Shown one piece after another: positions 18,064 through 28,140 of a stretch of 64,000 bases of DNA; position 1 is the first letter of the stretch, and each line of letters opens with the position of its first letter. A program made the position numbers and the translations under genes. The notes under the pieces are model-generated. The model saw nothing but the letters and a program-made list of their open reading frames with translations. It was not told the origin of the DNA and ran no database searches. This stretch comes from DASQPR01 sp963797675 (GTDB lineage: Bacteria; Actinomycetota; Actinomycetes; Mycobacteriales; Micromonosporaceae), in assembly GCA_963797675.1 (NCBI GenBank), contig CAWCQQ010000002.1:1426001-1490000 (forward strand). The letters run 5' to 3'.

Positions 18064-19467
18064 ATGGGCACCGAGACCACGGTAGCGAGCCCGCTGGCCA
18101 GCCTGCGCGGCCTGATGGCGCGGCCGCTCACGTCGTACTATCTCCTGCTGTCGAGCTCCGGCCTGCTGCTCGTGATCGGCCTCGTCATGGTCTTCTCCGC
18201 GACGTCGGTGGAGTCCTACGCGGACAGCGGCAACCCGTACGCGTCGATCACCAAGCAGTCGCTGTACGCGCTGGTCGGCCTGGTCGCGTTCTGGCTCGCG
18301 CACCGGACGCCGCTGCGCGATCTACAAGCGGTTCTCCGGCCCGCTGGTGATCGTCGCGTTCGCCCTGCTGGCGATCCTCGACGGCGTTTCCGGGCTGCAG
18401 AAGGCGCACTTCCTGGCCGTCCCTGACCGGCACGTCAACGTTCGGCCCACTGAGCTTCGACTCGCTGCGGATCTACCTCGGGCCGCTGCAGGTCCAGCCG
18501 TCCGAGGTCGCGAAGATCGCGCTCGTGCTGTGGGGCGCCGGCGTGCTGGTCGGGCTCGGCGAGAATCAGAAGGGCTTCGCGCGAGGTCGCCCGGTCGCTG
18601 TTCCCGCTGGCCGGCACGATGCTGCATCCTGGTCGGCTTGAACGACCTCGGCACGATGCTGTCGATGATGATCCTGCTGGCCGGCCTGATGTTCGCGGCC
18701 GGCGTGCAGGCCCGGGTCTTCGGCTACCTGGCGGTCTGATCGCGCTGGTCGGGATCGGGCTGCTGGTGCTCATCCACGGCTACCGGTCGACCCGCCTGAC
18801 CGGCTTCTTCCACCCGCTGACCAACTGCGACGTCTCGATCGCCGGCAATCCCTGCTATCAGGAGCTGGAAGGCCGGTACGCGATCGCGAACGGCGGCTGG
18901 TTCGGCGTCGGGCTCGGCCAGGGGCACCTCAAGTGGGGCCGGCTGCCGTACGGCTACAACGACTTCATCTTCGCCGAGATCGCCGAGGAGCTGGGCGTGG
19001 TCGGCTGCTTCGTGGTGCTGGCGCTGCTCGCCGTGCTCGCGTACACCGGGCTGCGGATCGCCCGCCGGGTCGGCGACCCGTTCCGGCGGATCGCCGCGAC
19101 CGCGATCATCGCGTGGCTGGTCGGCCAGGCGACGATCAACATCGGCGGCGTGATCGGGCTGCTGCCGATCACCGGCCTGCCGCTGCCGTTCATCTCCGAC
19201 GGCGGCAGCGCGCTCGTCGTCGTGCTGATCGCGATCGGCATCCTGGCGTCGTTCGCCCGCGCGGAGCCGGACGCGGCCCGAGCGCTACACGCCCGTCCGC
19301 CGCAGCGATGGGTACGGCTACTCTGGGCGCCGTTACCTCCGCTGCCCGCGCAGCGCGTCGGGCCGGCCGGCGACGGATCGACCGGACGATCCGAACACGC
19401 GGTCTCGCGGAGCAGCGGAAACGCGGTCGGGAGCCGGTGGCGACACAGAGGAGATCTTGATGGGTGA
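18064..19467 (+). CDS. ftsW: Septal peptidoglycan glycosyltransferase FtsW (SEDS family), frameshifted
   Basis: A polytopic SEDS protein that polymerises lipid II at the septum with FtsI. ATG 18064 has GGGGAG 5 nt upstream. The N-terminal part reads SYYLLLSSSGLLLVIGLVMV then FSATSVES. The middle third (18310-18740) changes frame repeatedly but still spells PLQVQPSEVAKIALVLW and LNDLGTMLSMMILLAGLMF. The last part is continuous: LPYGYNDFIFAEIAEELG and the diagnostic GLLPITGLPLPFISDGGS. The tail after membrane segment 10 is basic. The stop (19465-19467) overlaps the murG start by 8 bases. It lies between murD and murG as in other actinobacteria. Confidence 0.9.
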
Positions 19468-20609
19468 GTTGCGGTCCGTGGTCCTTGCGGGTGGCGGGAC
19501 CGGCGGGCACATCTACCCGCTGCTCGCGTTCGCGGACTGCCTGCGCAGCCACGATCCCCAGCTTGCGGATCACCTGCCTGGGCACGCCGCGCGGCCTGGA
19601 GAACGAGATCATCCCGCCCCGCGGGTACGACCTGCGGCACATCCCGGCCTATCAGCTGCCGCGTGCCGTGAACATGCACCTCGTCCGTACGCCGGACCGG
19701 ATGTGGAAGGCCGCCCGCGCGACCCGGCACGTGCTCGACGACGTGCACGCCGACGTCGTCGTGGGATTCGGCGGATACGTCTCGGTTCCGGCCTACCTGG
19801 CCGCGTGGCGCCGCAAGACGCCGACCGTGATCCACGAGGTGAACGTGCCGCCCGGCGTGGCGAACAAGATGGGCATGCGCTTCACGAAGAACGTCGCGGT
19901 CGGATTCCCGTACCAGACCGAGCAGGTCGAGTCGCTGAAGTTCGCGCGCGTGACCGGCGTACCGCTGCGGTCGTCGATCGCTCGCCTGGACCGGGCCGCG
20001 ACCGCCCGGCGGGCGCGCGCGTATTTCGGCCTCGACCCGGACCGGCCGACGCTGTTCGTGTTCGGCGCGTCCCAGGGCGCGCGCTCGATCAACCTGGCGA
20101 TGGCCGGCGCGGCGAAGGCGCTGACCTCGGCCGGCGTGCAGGTGCTGCACATCATCGGCGCCCGCAACGAGCCGGTGGACATCCCCTACGACCTGCCGGT
20201 GCCGTACGTGACGACGAAGTTCCTCTCCGAGATGGAACTCGGCTACGCCGCCGCCGACCTGATCCTGTGCCGTGGTGGCGCGATGACCTGCGCCGAGGTG
20301 GCCGCGGTCGGTGCGCCCGCGATCTACGTCCCGCTGCCCGTACGGCAACGGCGAGCAGCGGCGCAACGCGCTGCCGGTGGTCGAGGCGGGCGGCGGCATG
20401 ATCCTGGAGGACGGCGACCTGAGCCCGGCCTGGATCGAGGCGAACATCATCCCGCTGATCCTCGACCGGCAGCGGATCGCGGCGATGGGTGCGGCCGCGG
20501 CGGCCTACGGGCGGCGCGACGGCGACGAGGCGCTGCGTACGTTCGTTTACGAAGTATTCGCTGCCACGCAGCGTGCTGGCGTCAAAGCTCAGAGGGGGAA
20601 CACGCATGA
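19460..20609 (+). CDS. murG: Lipid II synthase (GlcNAc transferase), frameshifted
   Basis: Transfers GlcNAc from UDP-GlcNAc to lipid I on the cytosolic membrane face (GT28). The glycine loop VVLAGGGTGGHIYPLLAF is at residues 7-24. After a +1 change near 19558 the frame continues with TCLGTPRGLENEIIPPRGY, VVVGFGGYVSVPAYLAAW and the UDP-binding FGASQGARSIN. A second +1 near 20338 leads to YGNGEQRRNALPVVEAGGG, the C-terminal substrate loop. ATG 19460 follows AGGAG. The end is uncertain: the last frame runs to 20658, but one more indel would use TGA 20607-20609, overlapping the murC ATG as ATGA. Confidence 0.9.
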
Positions 20610-22017
20610 CCAAACACGCGGCGCTCGACGGCGGAGGATCTCGGCTCGGTCCACCTGATCGGCATCGGCGGCGTCGGCATGTGCGGCCTGGGCCGGCTGC
20701 TGCTGACCCGCGGCATCACGGTCAGCGGCAGCGAACTGCGGGAGTGGCCGCAGCTCGCGACGCTGCGCGCGCTCGGCGGCACGATCCACATGACGCACGA
20801 CCCGTCGAACCTCGACGGCGTCGACACCGTCGTCTACTCCACCGCGATCCCGCAGGACCACCTGGAGCTGGTCGAGGCCCGGGCCCGCGGCCTGCGGATC
20901 ATGCACCGGTCCGAGGCGCTCGCCGCCGCGATGACCGATCGGCGCGCGATCGCGATCGCCGGTACGCACGGCAAGACCACCACCACGTCGATGACCACGC
21001 TGGTGCTGCAGCACGCCGGGCTGGACCCGTCGTTCGTGATCGGCGGCGAGATCTCCGAGGTCGGCTCGAACGGGCACCACGGCAGCGGCGACCTGTTCGT
21101 GGTCGAGGCGGACGAGAGCGACCGGTCGTTCCTGCGCTACCGGCCGCACGTCGCGATCATCACGAACATCGGCGCCGACCACCTCAACACGTACGGCGAC
21201 ATGGCGACGCTGGCCGAGGCGTTCCTCGAGTTCGCGAAGCTGACCGAGTCGACCGGCTTCGTGGTGACCTGCGCCGACAACGACGGCACCCGCGATCTGG
21301 CGATCAAGGCGCGCGCGGCCGGGCACACCGTCTACACGTACGGCGAGGCCGACGACGCCGATCTGCGGATGACCGAACTCACGTCCGAGCGGGACCGGCA
21401 CCCGCTACCTGGCCACGCTGGAAGGCAAGCCGCTGGGCGAGATCCGGCTGCCGGTACCCGGGCGGCACATCGCGCTCAACTCGGCCGCGGCCGTGCTCAC
21501 GGCGGCGAAGCTGGGCGTACCGACGGAGTCGATCGCCGAGGCGCTGGCCGCCTTCCCGGGCGTACGCCGCCGGTTCGAGCACAAGGGCACCGCGGCCGGC
21601 GTACGGGTCTACGACGAGTACGCGTTCCACCCGACCTCGATGACGGCCGCGCTGGACACGCTGCGGGAGGTGGCCGGTGACGGCCGGCTGATCGTGGTGT
21701 TCCAGCCGAACCGGGTCTACCGCACCCGGGAGATGCAGCCGGAGATCGCGAAGGCGCTGGCGATCGCCGACGAGGCCGTGATCCTGGAGGTCTTCGGACC
21801 GGGGGAGACGCGGGGGCCGGGCGAGGGCGGCGTCGCGCTGACCGCCGCGGTCGACCTGCCGCCGAACCGAAGGTGTTCGTACCGCTGTGGGACGACGTGA
21901 TCGGCGAGGTGGTCCGGCGGGCCCGCCGCGGCGACGTGGTCGTGACGATGGGCGCGCCGCCGATCTCGCCTGATGGGCGACCAGCTGCTGGCCGCGCTCG
22001 CGGCCACCGACGGTTGA
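20606..22017 (+). CDS. murC: UDP-MurNAc--L-Ala ligase, frameshifted
   Basis: Adds the first stem residue, L-Ala, to UDP-MurNAc. The N-terminal nucleotide fold VHLIGIGGVGMCGLGRLLL follows a +1 change near 20634. The ATP loop is AIAGTHGKTTTTSMTTLVL near 20950-21005, EADESDRSFL near 21110 is typical, and the C-terminal part has YDEYAFHPTSM and VVFQPNRVYRTREM, matching the DDYAHHPTE and FQPHxYSRT motifs of the family. Frame changes near 21405, 21870 and 21969 are all +1. The final one restores SLMGDQLLAALAATDG with TGA at 22015-22017. It overlaps murG and is followed 69 bp later by ftsQ. Confidence 0.92.
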
Positions 22018-22086
22018 TCCTGCGGCGATCCACTCGACACGCCGACGAGCTGACGCCAGGATCAACGTGGTTTGAGGAGGCGCGGC

Positions 22087-22857
22087 GTGAGCGATCGCGG
22101 GAGCGCGACGGTGGCGGCTGGTCCGGGCCGGCGTCGGTCGCGATCCCGTCGTCGGTCCGGCGGTTCAACGAACGTCGCCGCGCGCACCGGGTCCGCTCCG
22201 CGATGCCGTGGCTGATCGCGGCCGCGATCGTCGCGCTCGGCGGGATCGGCAGCTGGATCGTGTACGGCACGTCCGTCGTTCGGCGTCGACCACGTCCGCG
22301 TGGTCGGCAGCGGCCCGGTCGGCGACGCGGCCGTCCTCACGCGCCGCCGGCGATCCCGGGCGGCACGCCGCTCGCCTCGCTCGACCTCGACGCCGTCGAG
22401 GCCCGGGTGGAGAAGATCATCGGCGTCGCGCATGCCGACGTCGCGCGCGACTGGCCATCCACGATCGTCATCACGGTGACGCCGCGCGTTGCCGTGGCCG
22501 CGGTGCCGCACGGCAACACGTTCTGGCTGGTCGACCAGGCCGGCGTGGTGTTCCGGACGGCGTCGGCGAACCCGGATCTGCCGGTCGTGGTGCTGGCGAC
22601 GCCGGGTCCGGAGGACCCGAGCACGCGCGCGGCGCTGGCGGTATTGCACTCGCTTCCCGGCCGGAATTCGTGATCAACTGGTCCGTATCACGGCATCGTC
22701 GCCGGCGAGCGTCACGCTCGAGCTGGACGGCGGCCGTACGGTTATTTGGGGCGACGCATCGGATAACGCGGCAAAAGGGCGTGTCGCCACCTCGTTGCTG
22801 GCCCGGCCTGGCACAGTGATCGATGTCAGCGCGCCGACCGTCGTCACCGTCAAGTGA
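22087..22857 (+). CDS. ftsQ: Cell-division protein FtsQ (POTRA domain), frameshifted
   Basis: A bitopic septal scaffold. GTG 22087 follows GAGGAGG. After a frame change within the first ten codons the cytosolic part reads VRRFNERRRAHRVRSAMPW, then one membrane helix LIAAAIVALGGIGSWIVYG. The extracytoplasmic POTRA-like segment follows, with IPGGTPLASLDLDAVEARV and DWPSTIVITVTPRVAVA, both typical of FtsQ. A change near 22665 joins LHSLPGR to the C-terminal beta domain, RITASSPASVTLELDGGRTV, ending VTVK at 22857. FtsQ recruits FtsL/DivIC to the Z ring. Position between murC and ftsZ is canonical. Confidence 0.88.
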
Positions 22858-22938
22858 GGTTTTATGCCGGGCGACACGCCGCCGCGATGTGCTTGGTGCG
22901 CGCCGTAGAGTTGCAATACGTTGCCGAAGAGGCAGTAG

Positions 22939-22989
22939 TTGACATATGTCCAAGTCTTTAGTAGAGGGTGAGGGTCATACCTCACCCTC
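22939..22989 (+). promoter_or_regulatory. Candidate ftsZ promoter and leader hairpin
   Basis: TTGACA (22939-22944) is followed at 17 bp by TAGAGG (22962-22967). Overlapping the expected transcript start, GAGGGTGAGG (22964-22973) and CCTCACCCTC (22980-22989) form a perfect 10-bp stem with a 6-nt loop. The spacer is much less GC-rich than flanking genes. This would allow ftsZ expression independent of upstream dcw promoters. Confidence 0.55.
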
Positions 22990-23047
22990 GCCCTGTGTAG
23001 CCCGAGCCAGTCATGCCCGCCATAGCGAGGAGAAGGGAAGGATGTCG

Positions 23048-24197
23048 ATGACACCTCCGCACAACTACCTGGCGGTCATCAAGGTCGTCGGCATCGGTGG
23101 CGGTGGCGTCAACGCCGTCAATCGGATGATCGAGGTCGGTCTCAAGGGCGTCGAGTTCATCGCGATCAACACCGATGCCCAGGCACTGCTGATGAGCGAC
23201 GCCGACGTCAAGCTCGACGTCGGCCGCGAACTGACCCGCGGCCTCGGCGCCGGCGCCAACCCCGACGTCGGCAAGAGCGCGGCCGAAGACCACAAGGACG
23301 AGATCGAAGAGGTGCTCCGCGGCGCCGACATGGTCTTCGTGACCTGCGGCGAGGGCGGCGGCACGGGCACCGGCGGCGCGCCGGTCGTCGGCAACATCGC
23401 CCGCAAGATCGGCGCGCTCACGATCGGCGTCGTCACCCGGCCGTTCTCGTTCGAGGGCAAGCGCCGCCAGGTGCAGGCCGAGGTCGGCATCGAAGAGCTG
23501 CGCAACGAGTGCGACACGCTCATCGTGATCCCGAACGACCGGCTGCTCGCGCTCGGCGACCGCGGCATCAGCATGATGGACGCGTTCCGCCAGGCCGACC
23601 AGGTGCTGCTCTCCGGCGTCCAGGGGATCACCGACCTGATCACCACGCCCGGCCTGATCAACCTCGACTTCGCCGACGTGAAGAGCGTCATGCGCGGCGC
23701 CGGCAGCGCGCTGATGGGCATCGGCAGCTCCCGCGGCGACAACCGCGCGGTCGAGGCGGCCGAGGCGGCGATCTCCAGCCCGCTGCTCGAGCAGAGCATG
23801 GACGGCGCGCGTGGCGTGCTGCTGTCCATCGCGGGCGGCTCGGACCTCGGCCTGTTCGAGATCCACGACGCGGCGCAGCTGGTCACGGACGCGGCCCACC
23901 CGGACGCGAACATCATCTTCGGCGCGGTCATCGACGACGCGCTCGGCGACGAGGTGCGGGTCACCGTGATCGCGGCCGGCTTCGACGGCGGCGCACCCAC
24001 CTACAAGCCGTCCGAGATGGCCCGCAAGACGATCCCGGTGCCGCCGCGCGAACACGACCGAGCCGATCGTGGTCAACGGCGGTCCGGCGCAGACCAACCC
24101 GCCGGCCGGCACGCCGCGCCAGCCCGGCACGGCGAGCCCGCGCCGGGTGCTCTTCGACGACGTGGACGTGCCCGACTTCCTCAAGAACGGCGCGTAA
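23048..24197 (+). CDS. ftsZ: Cell-division GTPase FtsZ, one C-terminal frameshift
   Basis: The tubulin homologue that forms the Z ring. The start is conserved: MTPPHNYLAVIKVVGIGGGG. ATG 23048 has GGAAGG 6 nt upstream; ATG 23042 is an alternative. The tubulin signature EGGGTGTGGAP is near residue 103, followed by NDRLLALGDRG and the T7-loop region NLDFADVKSVM. One +1 change near 24050 separates the GTPase core from the C-terminal linker. Beyond it the frame gives TEPIVVNGG and ends RVLFDDVDVPDFLKNGA, the conserved tail that binds SepF and FtsW. The corrected length is about 383 residues. Confidence 0.96.
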
Positions 24198-24203
24198 CGC
24201 TGG

Positions 24204-24932
24204 GTGCAGACAGCCGGCGGACCGAGATCGCCGAGAATCTGTCCCGCGTACGCGGTCGCGTTGCGGCCGCGTGCTCGGCTGCCGGCCGACACCCGGACAG
24301 TGTGACGCTGATCGCGGTGACCAAGACGTACCCGGCGAGCGATGTGCTGCACCTGGCCGCGCTCGGGGTCGTCGACGTCGGGGAGAACCGGGATCAGGAG
24401 GCCGCACCGAAGGCCGCTGAGGTGGCCGCTCGCGGCACCGCGGTGTCCTGGCACTACATCGGGCAGCTGCAGCGCAACAAATGCCGCTCCGTGGCCTCCT
24501 ACGCCGCTGCGGTGCACTCGGTGGACCGGCTGCCACTGGTGGCCGCGCTGGCGAGGCCCGGAGCGCGGCGAGCGCCGAGATCGGCGTACCACCGCTTGAC
24601 GTTCTCATTCAGGTGAATTTGGACGGGCGCGCCGGACCGTGGCGGTGCGGACCCGGCCGATGTCGCGTCGATCGCGGAAGCGATCGCCGGTGCACCGTCG
24701 TTGCGGCTGGCGGGCGTGATGGCGGTCGCGCCGCTGGGTGCGACGATGCCGAGGTACAGCGCGGCGTTCGCGACGGTCGCCGACGTCTCGGCCCGCTTGC
24801 GACCGGCGTATCCCGAGGCCACGACCGTCTCGGCCGGGATGAGCGCCGATTTCGAGACTCGCGATCGCACACGGTGCGACACACGTGCGGGTCGGCAGCT
24901 TATTACTCGGTACGCGACCTCCGCTGGGGTAG
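24204..24932 (+). CDS. yggS: YggS-type pyridoxal-phosphate homeostasis protein, frameshifted
   Basis: A cytosolic alanine-racemase-like TIM-barrel protein that binds PLP. Readable segments are EIAENLSRVRGRVAAACSAA, VTLIAVTKTYPASDVLHLAA (the PLP lysine is in VTKTYP), VSWHYIGQLQRNKCRSV and LAGVMAVAPLG. With one more frame change near 24860 the C-terminus reads AIAHGATHVRVGSLLLGTR, ending at TAG 24930-24932. At least four indels are needed and the start is uncertain; GTG 24204, 6 bp after the ftsZ stop, is my best guess. The PgeF/YfiH gene often found between ftsZ and yggS in actinobacteria is absent. Confidence 0.85.
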
Positions 24933-25001
24933 CCTCGATCTGGGACACCGAACTACACCAGTGTTGTTTGCGGCAGAGGTTTGCGGTAAACGGTGGAAAT
25001 C

Positions 25002-25038
25002 CGTTGTCCGGGTCGATAATCGATCAATCCGGACAACG
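25002..25038 (+). other. Hairpin in the 230-bp leader of sepF
   Basis: CGTTGTCCGG (25002-25011) and CCGGACAACG (25029-25038) make a perfect 10-bp stem. The 17-nt AT-rich loop contains the palindrome ATCGAT. No T-tract follows. The spacer 24933-25161 shows no coding frame and probably holds a sepF promoter with this leader structure. Confidence 0.45.
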
Positions 25039-25161
25039 AACTCCGTGCGCGATAGGCGGTCGCGTACGGCGGGTGGCACATCCAACGGGGTGGTGGTGCC
25101 ACACAGCGGCTGCCACCAGCGGTCGGGGAGTCTGCCTTGGCGGCGGAGGAATGAGGGCGGC

Positions 25162-25918
25162 ATGAGTGCACTGCGCAAGGCGGGCGTGTGGCTCGGCCTG
25201 ATCGAGGACGACGAGGACGGCGCATACGGCTACGACGACCGCAGCTACGACGAGGACTTCCCGGACGACGAGTTCGCGGACACCGGTGCCGTGGTGCGTA
25301 ACCGCGTGGCCGACCGTCTGGCCGGCCAGCGGGCCGAGCGCAACAGCACCGACCGCGGATACGGGGCGGACGGTGCGACGGCCACGGCCGGACCGCCACC
25401 AACGAACGCTCCGGCGTCGAGCGGGTCACCGTCGAGCGGGCTCCGGCCGAGCGGATCACCGTCGAGCGGCCGAGCCCGGCCGGCTCTCCTCGGTACGGCA
25501 GCTCAGCCGCCCGTCCGGCGTGCCGGAGACGACCTACCCGACCCAGGACAAGCTCGCCCTGGTGCCCGAGACGCGGGTTCCGGAGGTGCGCGCACCCGAG
25601 GTGAAGGTCGCGCCGCGGACCGCTCCGATCGTCGACGAGCGCCGCTACCAGATCACCACGCTGCACCCGACGACGTTCAACGACGCCCGGACGATCGGCG
25701 AGAATTTCCGCGACGGCGTACCGGTGATCCTGAACCTGACCGAAATGGGCGAGGCCGACGCGAAGCGTCTCGTCGACTTCGCCGCCGGACTGGCGTTCGG
25801 GCTGCGCGGTACGATGGAGCGCGTCACAAACCGGGTGTTCCTGCTCTCACCGGCGAACATCCAGGTGACCGCCGAGGACAAGGCCAAGATCGCCGAAGGC
25901 GGGTTCTTCTATCAGTGA
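25162..25918 (+). CDS. sepF: Cell-division protein SepF, frameshifted linker
   Basis: The membrane anchor for FtsZ in actinobacteria. The N-terminus MSALRKAGVWLGLIEDDE is the amphipathic membrane-binding segment followed by an acidic stretch. The C-terminal DUF552 core is intact: YQITTLHPTTFNDARTIGEN, PVILNLTEMGEADAKRLVDF and GLAFGLRGTMERVTNRVFLL, ending EGGFFYQ. Two frame changes lie in the disordered linker; between them a third frame reads VERVTVERAPAERITVERPS, a plausible low-complexity linker. The FtsZ tail (VPDFLK) encoded just upstream is its expected ligand. Corrected length is about 251 residues. Confidence 0.93.
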
Positions 25919-25985
25919 CACATTTTTCATAGTCTGTTAACCGCAGACATCTTCATCGCCAGCGCTTAAGGATCATCAAACCCCC

Positions 25986-26309
25986 ATGCGAATCGCCGGA
26001 CAGGTCATCTACCTGGTGTTGTACTTCAGTTTGCTGATCCTGCTGTGCCGCTTCCTGATGTCCCTTGTGATCCAGTATGGGCGGCGTTGGCGACCGGGCC
26101 GCGGAGCGGCCGCGACACTCGAGGTGATTTGGAGCGTCACCGATCCACCACTTCACGCGTTGAGGCGAGTGATCCCACCGTTGCGAGTTGGTACGGTGAG
26201 CATTGACATCTCATTCATGCTGTTATTGCTTATCCTGACCCTGCTGATGAGTTTCGCCAGTCAGCTGTTATCTGATCGAGGACCGACCTCGACCAGTCGG
26301 AGCGGCTGA
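25986..26309 (+). CDS. YggT-family membrane protein
   Basis: 107 residues, intact. Two hydrophobic hairpins are visible: VIYLVLYFSLLILLCRFLMS at about 8-27 and ISFMLLLLILTLLMSFASQL near the C-terminus. Between them is the family's conserved VTDPPLHALRRVIPPLRVG element. YggT proteins sit next to sepF and divIVA in many Gram-positive bacteria and are linked to envelope or osmotic functions, without a defined activity. It lies 67 bp after sepF and 31 bp before divIVA, so it is probably co-transcribed. Confidence 0.9.
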   Translation: MRIAGQVIYLVLYFSLLILLCRFLMSLVIQYGRRWRPGRGAAATLEVIWSVTDPPLHALRRVIPPLRVGTVSIDISFMLLLLILTLLMSFASQLLSDRGPTSTSRSG

Positions 26310-26340
26310 TCGTGGCCGCAACTGACCCGAGGAGTTCCCG

Positions 26341-27144
26341 ATGCCGCTGACGCCGGCCGACGTACACAACGTCGCCTTCAAGAAACCCCCGATCGGCAAG
26401 CGGGGCTACGACGAGGACGAGGTCGACGCCTTCCTGGACGAGGTCGAGCGCGAGTTGGCGCGCCTCATCGAGGACAACAACGAGCTGCGTGCGGCGTCGG
26501 GTGGCGCCCGACCCGCCGCGCCCGCCAGGGCGGCGCCGGCGCCGACCCGCGCCTCGCCCAGGAGAACAACGACCTCAAGGCCCAGCTCGACCGGATCGGC
26601 CGGGACAAGGCCGCCGCCGAGCAGGCGGCCCGCGCGATGCAGGCCGAACTCGAGCAGATCCGCGGCCAGGGCGGCCCGGCCGTCACCGGCGACGGTGAGC
26701 AGCAGGCGCTGCGCGTCCTGATGATGGCGCAGCGCACCGCGGACGACCACGTGTCGGACGCCCGTCGCGAAGCCGACAAGCTGCTCTCCGACGCCCGGGC
26801 CAAGGCCGAGGAGGTCACCCGCGAGGCGCGCGGCAAGGCCGACGCGCTCGAGCGGGACGCCCGTGCCCGGCACGCCGAGGCGATGGGCGGCCTGGACACG
26901 AAGCGGACCGCGCTGCAGAAGCACATCGAAGAGCTCAAGCAGTTCGAGCGCGAGTACCGCACCCGGCTCAAGGCCTACCTGGAGAGCCAGCTGCGCGACC
27001 TGCACGGTCGCGGCGAGGGCCTGGAGGCCGAACTCGGCCGTACGGGCGACGTGGCCCGACGCGGCCGGCACCGGAAACGGGCTGGCATCCGCCGGCTCGT
27101 ACGGCGCGGGCGGACGATCCGCCCTGGATTCCTCGAATCGTTGA
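26341..27144 (+). CDS. divIVA: DivIVA/Wag31 polar growth protein, frameshifted
   Basis: A coiled-coil protein that marks curved membrane at poles and septa and directs tip growth in actinobacteria. The N-terminal domain, LTPADVHNVAFKKPPIGKRG with YDEDEVDAFLDEVE, is a textbook DivIVA start (the lipid-binding Phe is in VAFKKP). After one or two frame changes in the Ala/Pro linker (about 26530-26640) a long heptad region follows, including KADALERDARARHAEAMGGL and LKQFEREYRTRLKAYLESQL. A last change near 27050 would give an end GSYGAGGRSALDSSNR at TGA 27142-27144. Otherwise the same frame runs to 27149. Confidence 0.92.
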
Positions 27145-27161
27145 TCTGACGGGGGTGGGTA

Positions 27162-28045
27162 GTGATAGTCGGAAGCCTTCTGCTCATCCTCGTCGCGGTC
27201 GGCCTGCTGGTCGCCGGCGTCCTGGGTGGCTCGAATGCACTGATCATCTGTTGCATCGTCGTGGTCATGCTGGCGGCGATCGTGCTCGTCCTCGGCGTCA
27301 GGCAGTCGGCCGCGGCCGGCTTGGCGTACGGCGCTGACGATCGACGGCGAGATCGCGGCCGACGACCTGACCAGCGAATATCCGGCGGTGGGCACGAGCG
27401 GCTTCCGCGTCCGGCAGCCGAGTCGCCGGATCAACGAAGATACGACGCCGGTCGCAGCGATCACCTCGCGCCGCGAGGCCCGGGTGGCCGCGGCGCGCCA
27501 CCGCCGAACACGGTCAGATGATCGTGGAGGAGCAGGTCAGCCGCGGCATCCCGAGTCAGGGCGACGGATCCGTACGGTGACGCGCCGGTCCGCCGCTCGC
27601 ACAGCGCTCCGGACGACGACGAGCCACGAGCCGTCGATCCAGACGTTCGACGGGCCGTCGTACGAGTCGGCACCGGCGTACGACGCCCATCGCGATGCCA
27701 CCACCGACTCGATGGCGTCGGTCGACGTCGGTGAACGCCCGGGCCGGTGCGCCGGAGGTCGACGGCGCCTTCGAGGTCGAGTTCGACGGCGCCTTCGACG
27801 AGGATCCGCCGGACGAGCCGTCCGCGCAGATGGTCTCGCCGGCGAACGCCGCCCGGGTGGCGATGCTCTCGACCGACGTGCTCGTCGTCGACGGGCGCCC
27901 CCGCTATCACGTGGCCGGCTGCGTGCACCTGCACGGCCGGGAGACCGAGCCGCTGCCGGTCGGCGAGGCGGTCGAACTCGGCTTCACGCCGTGCGCGCTC
28001 TGCGAGCCGGACAGCGCGCTGCTCGCGGACGCACGGCGGGTCTGA
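27162..28045 (+). CDS. Membrane protein with C-terminal Cys/His-rich domain, frameshifted
   Basis: Function not recognised. GTG 27162 follows a GGGGGTGGGTA ribosome site. Two membrane helices open the protein: LLLILVAVGLLVAGVLGG and ALIICCIVVVMLAAIVLVLG. A long charged linker follows, broken by at least three frame changes. The C-terminal 70 residues are in one frame and contain VVDGRPRYHVAGCVHLHGRE, then EAVELGFTPCALCEPDSALL. The spacing H-x3-C ... C-x2-C resembles a small metal-binding fold like the phosphotriester domain of Ada. It follows divIVA by 17 bp, so a link to envelope growth is plausible but inferred. Confidence 0.65.
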
Positions 28046-28140
28046 GCGGCCCGCCGCACGTGCCACATCCGGGCGCGCCGGTTCTGGCTGAACTGCCCGC
28101 GATGTGCCAATTCTCGCGATGGCGGTCTGCGGGGATCGGC

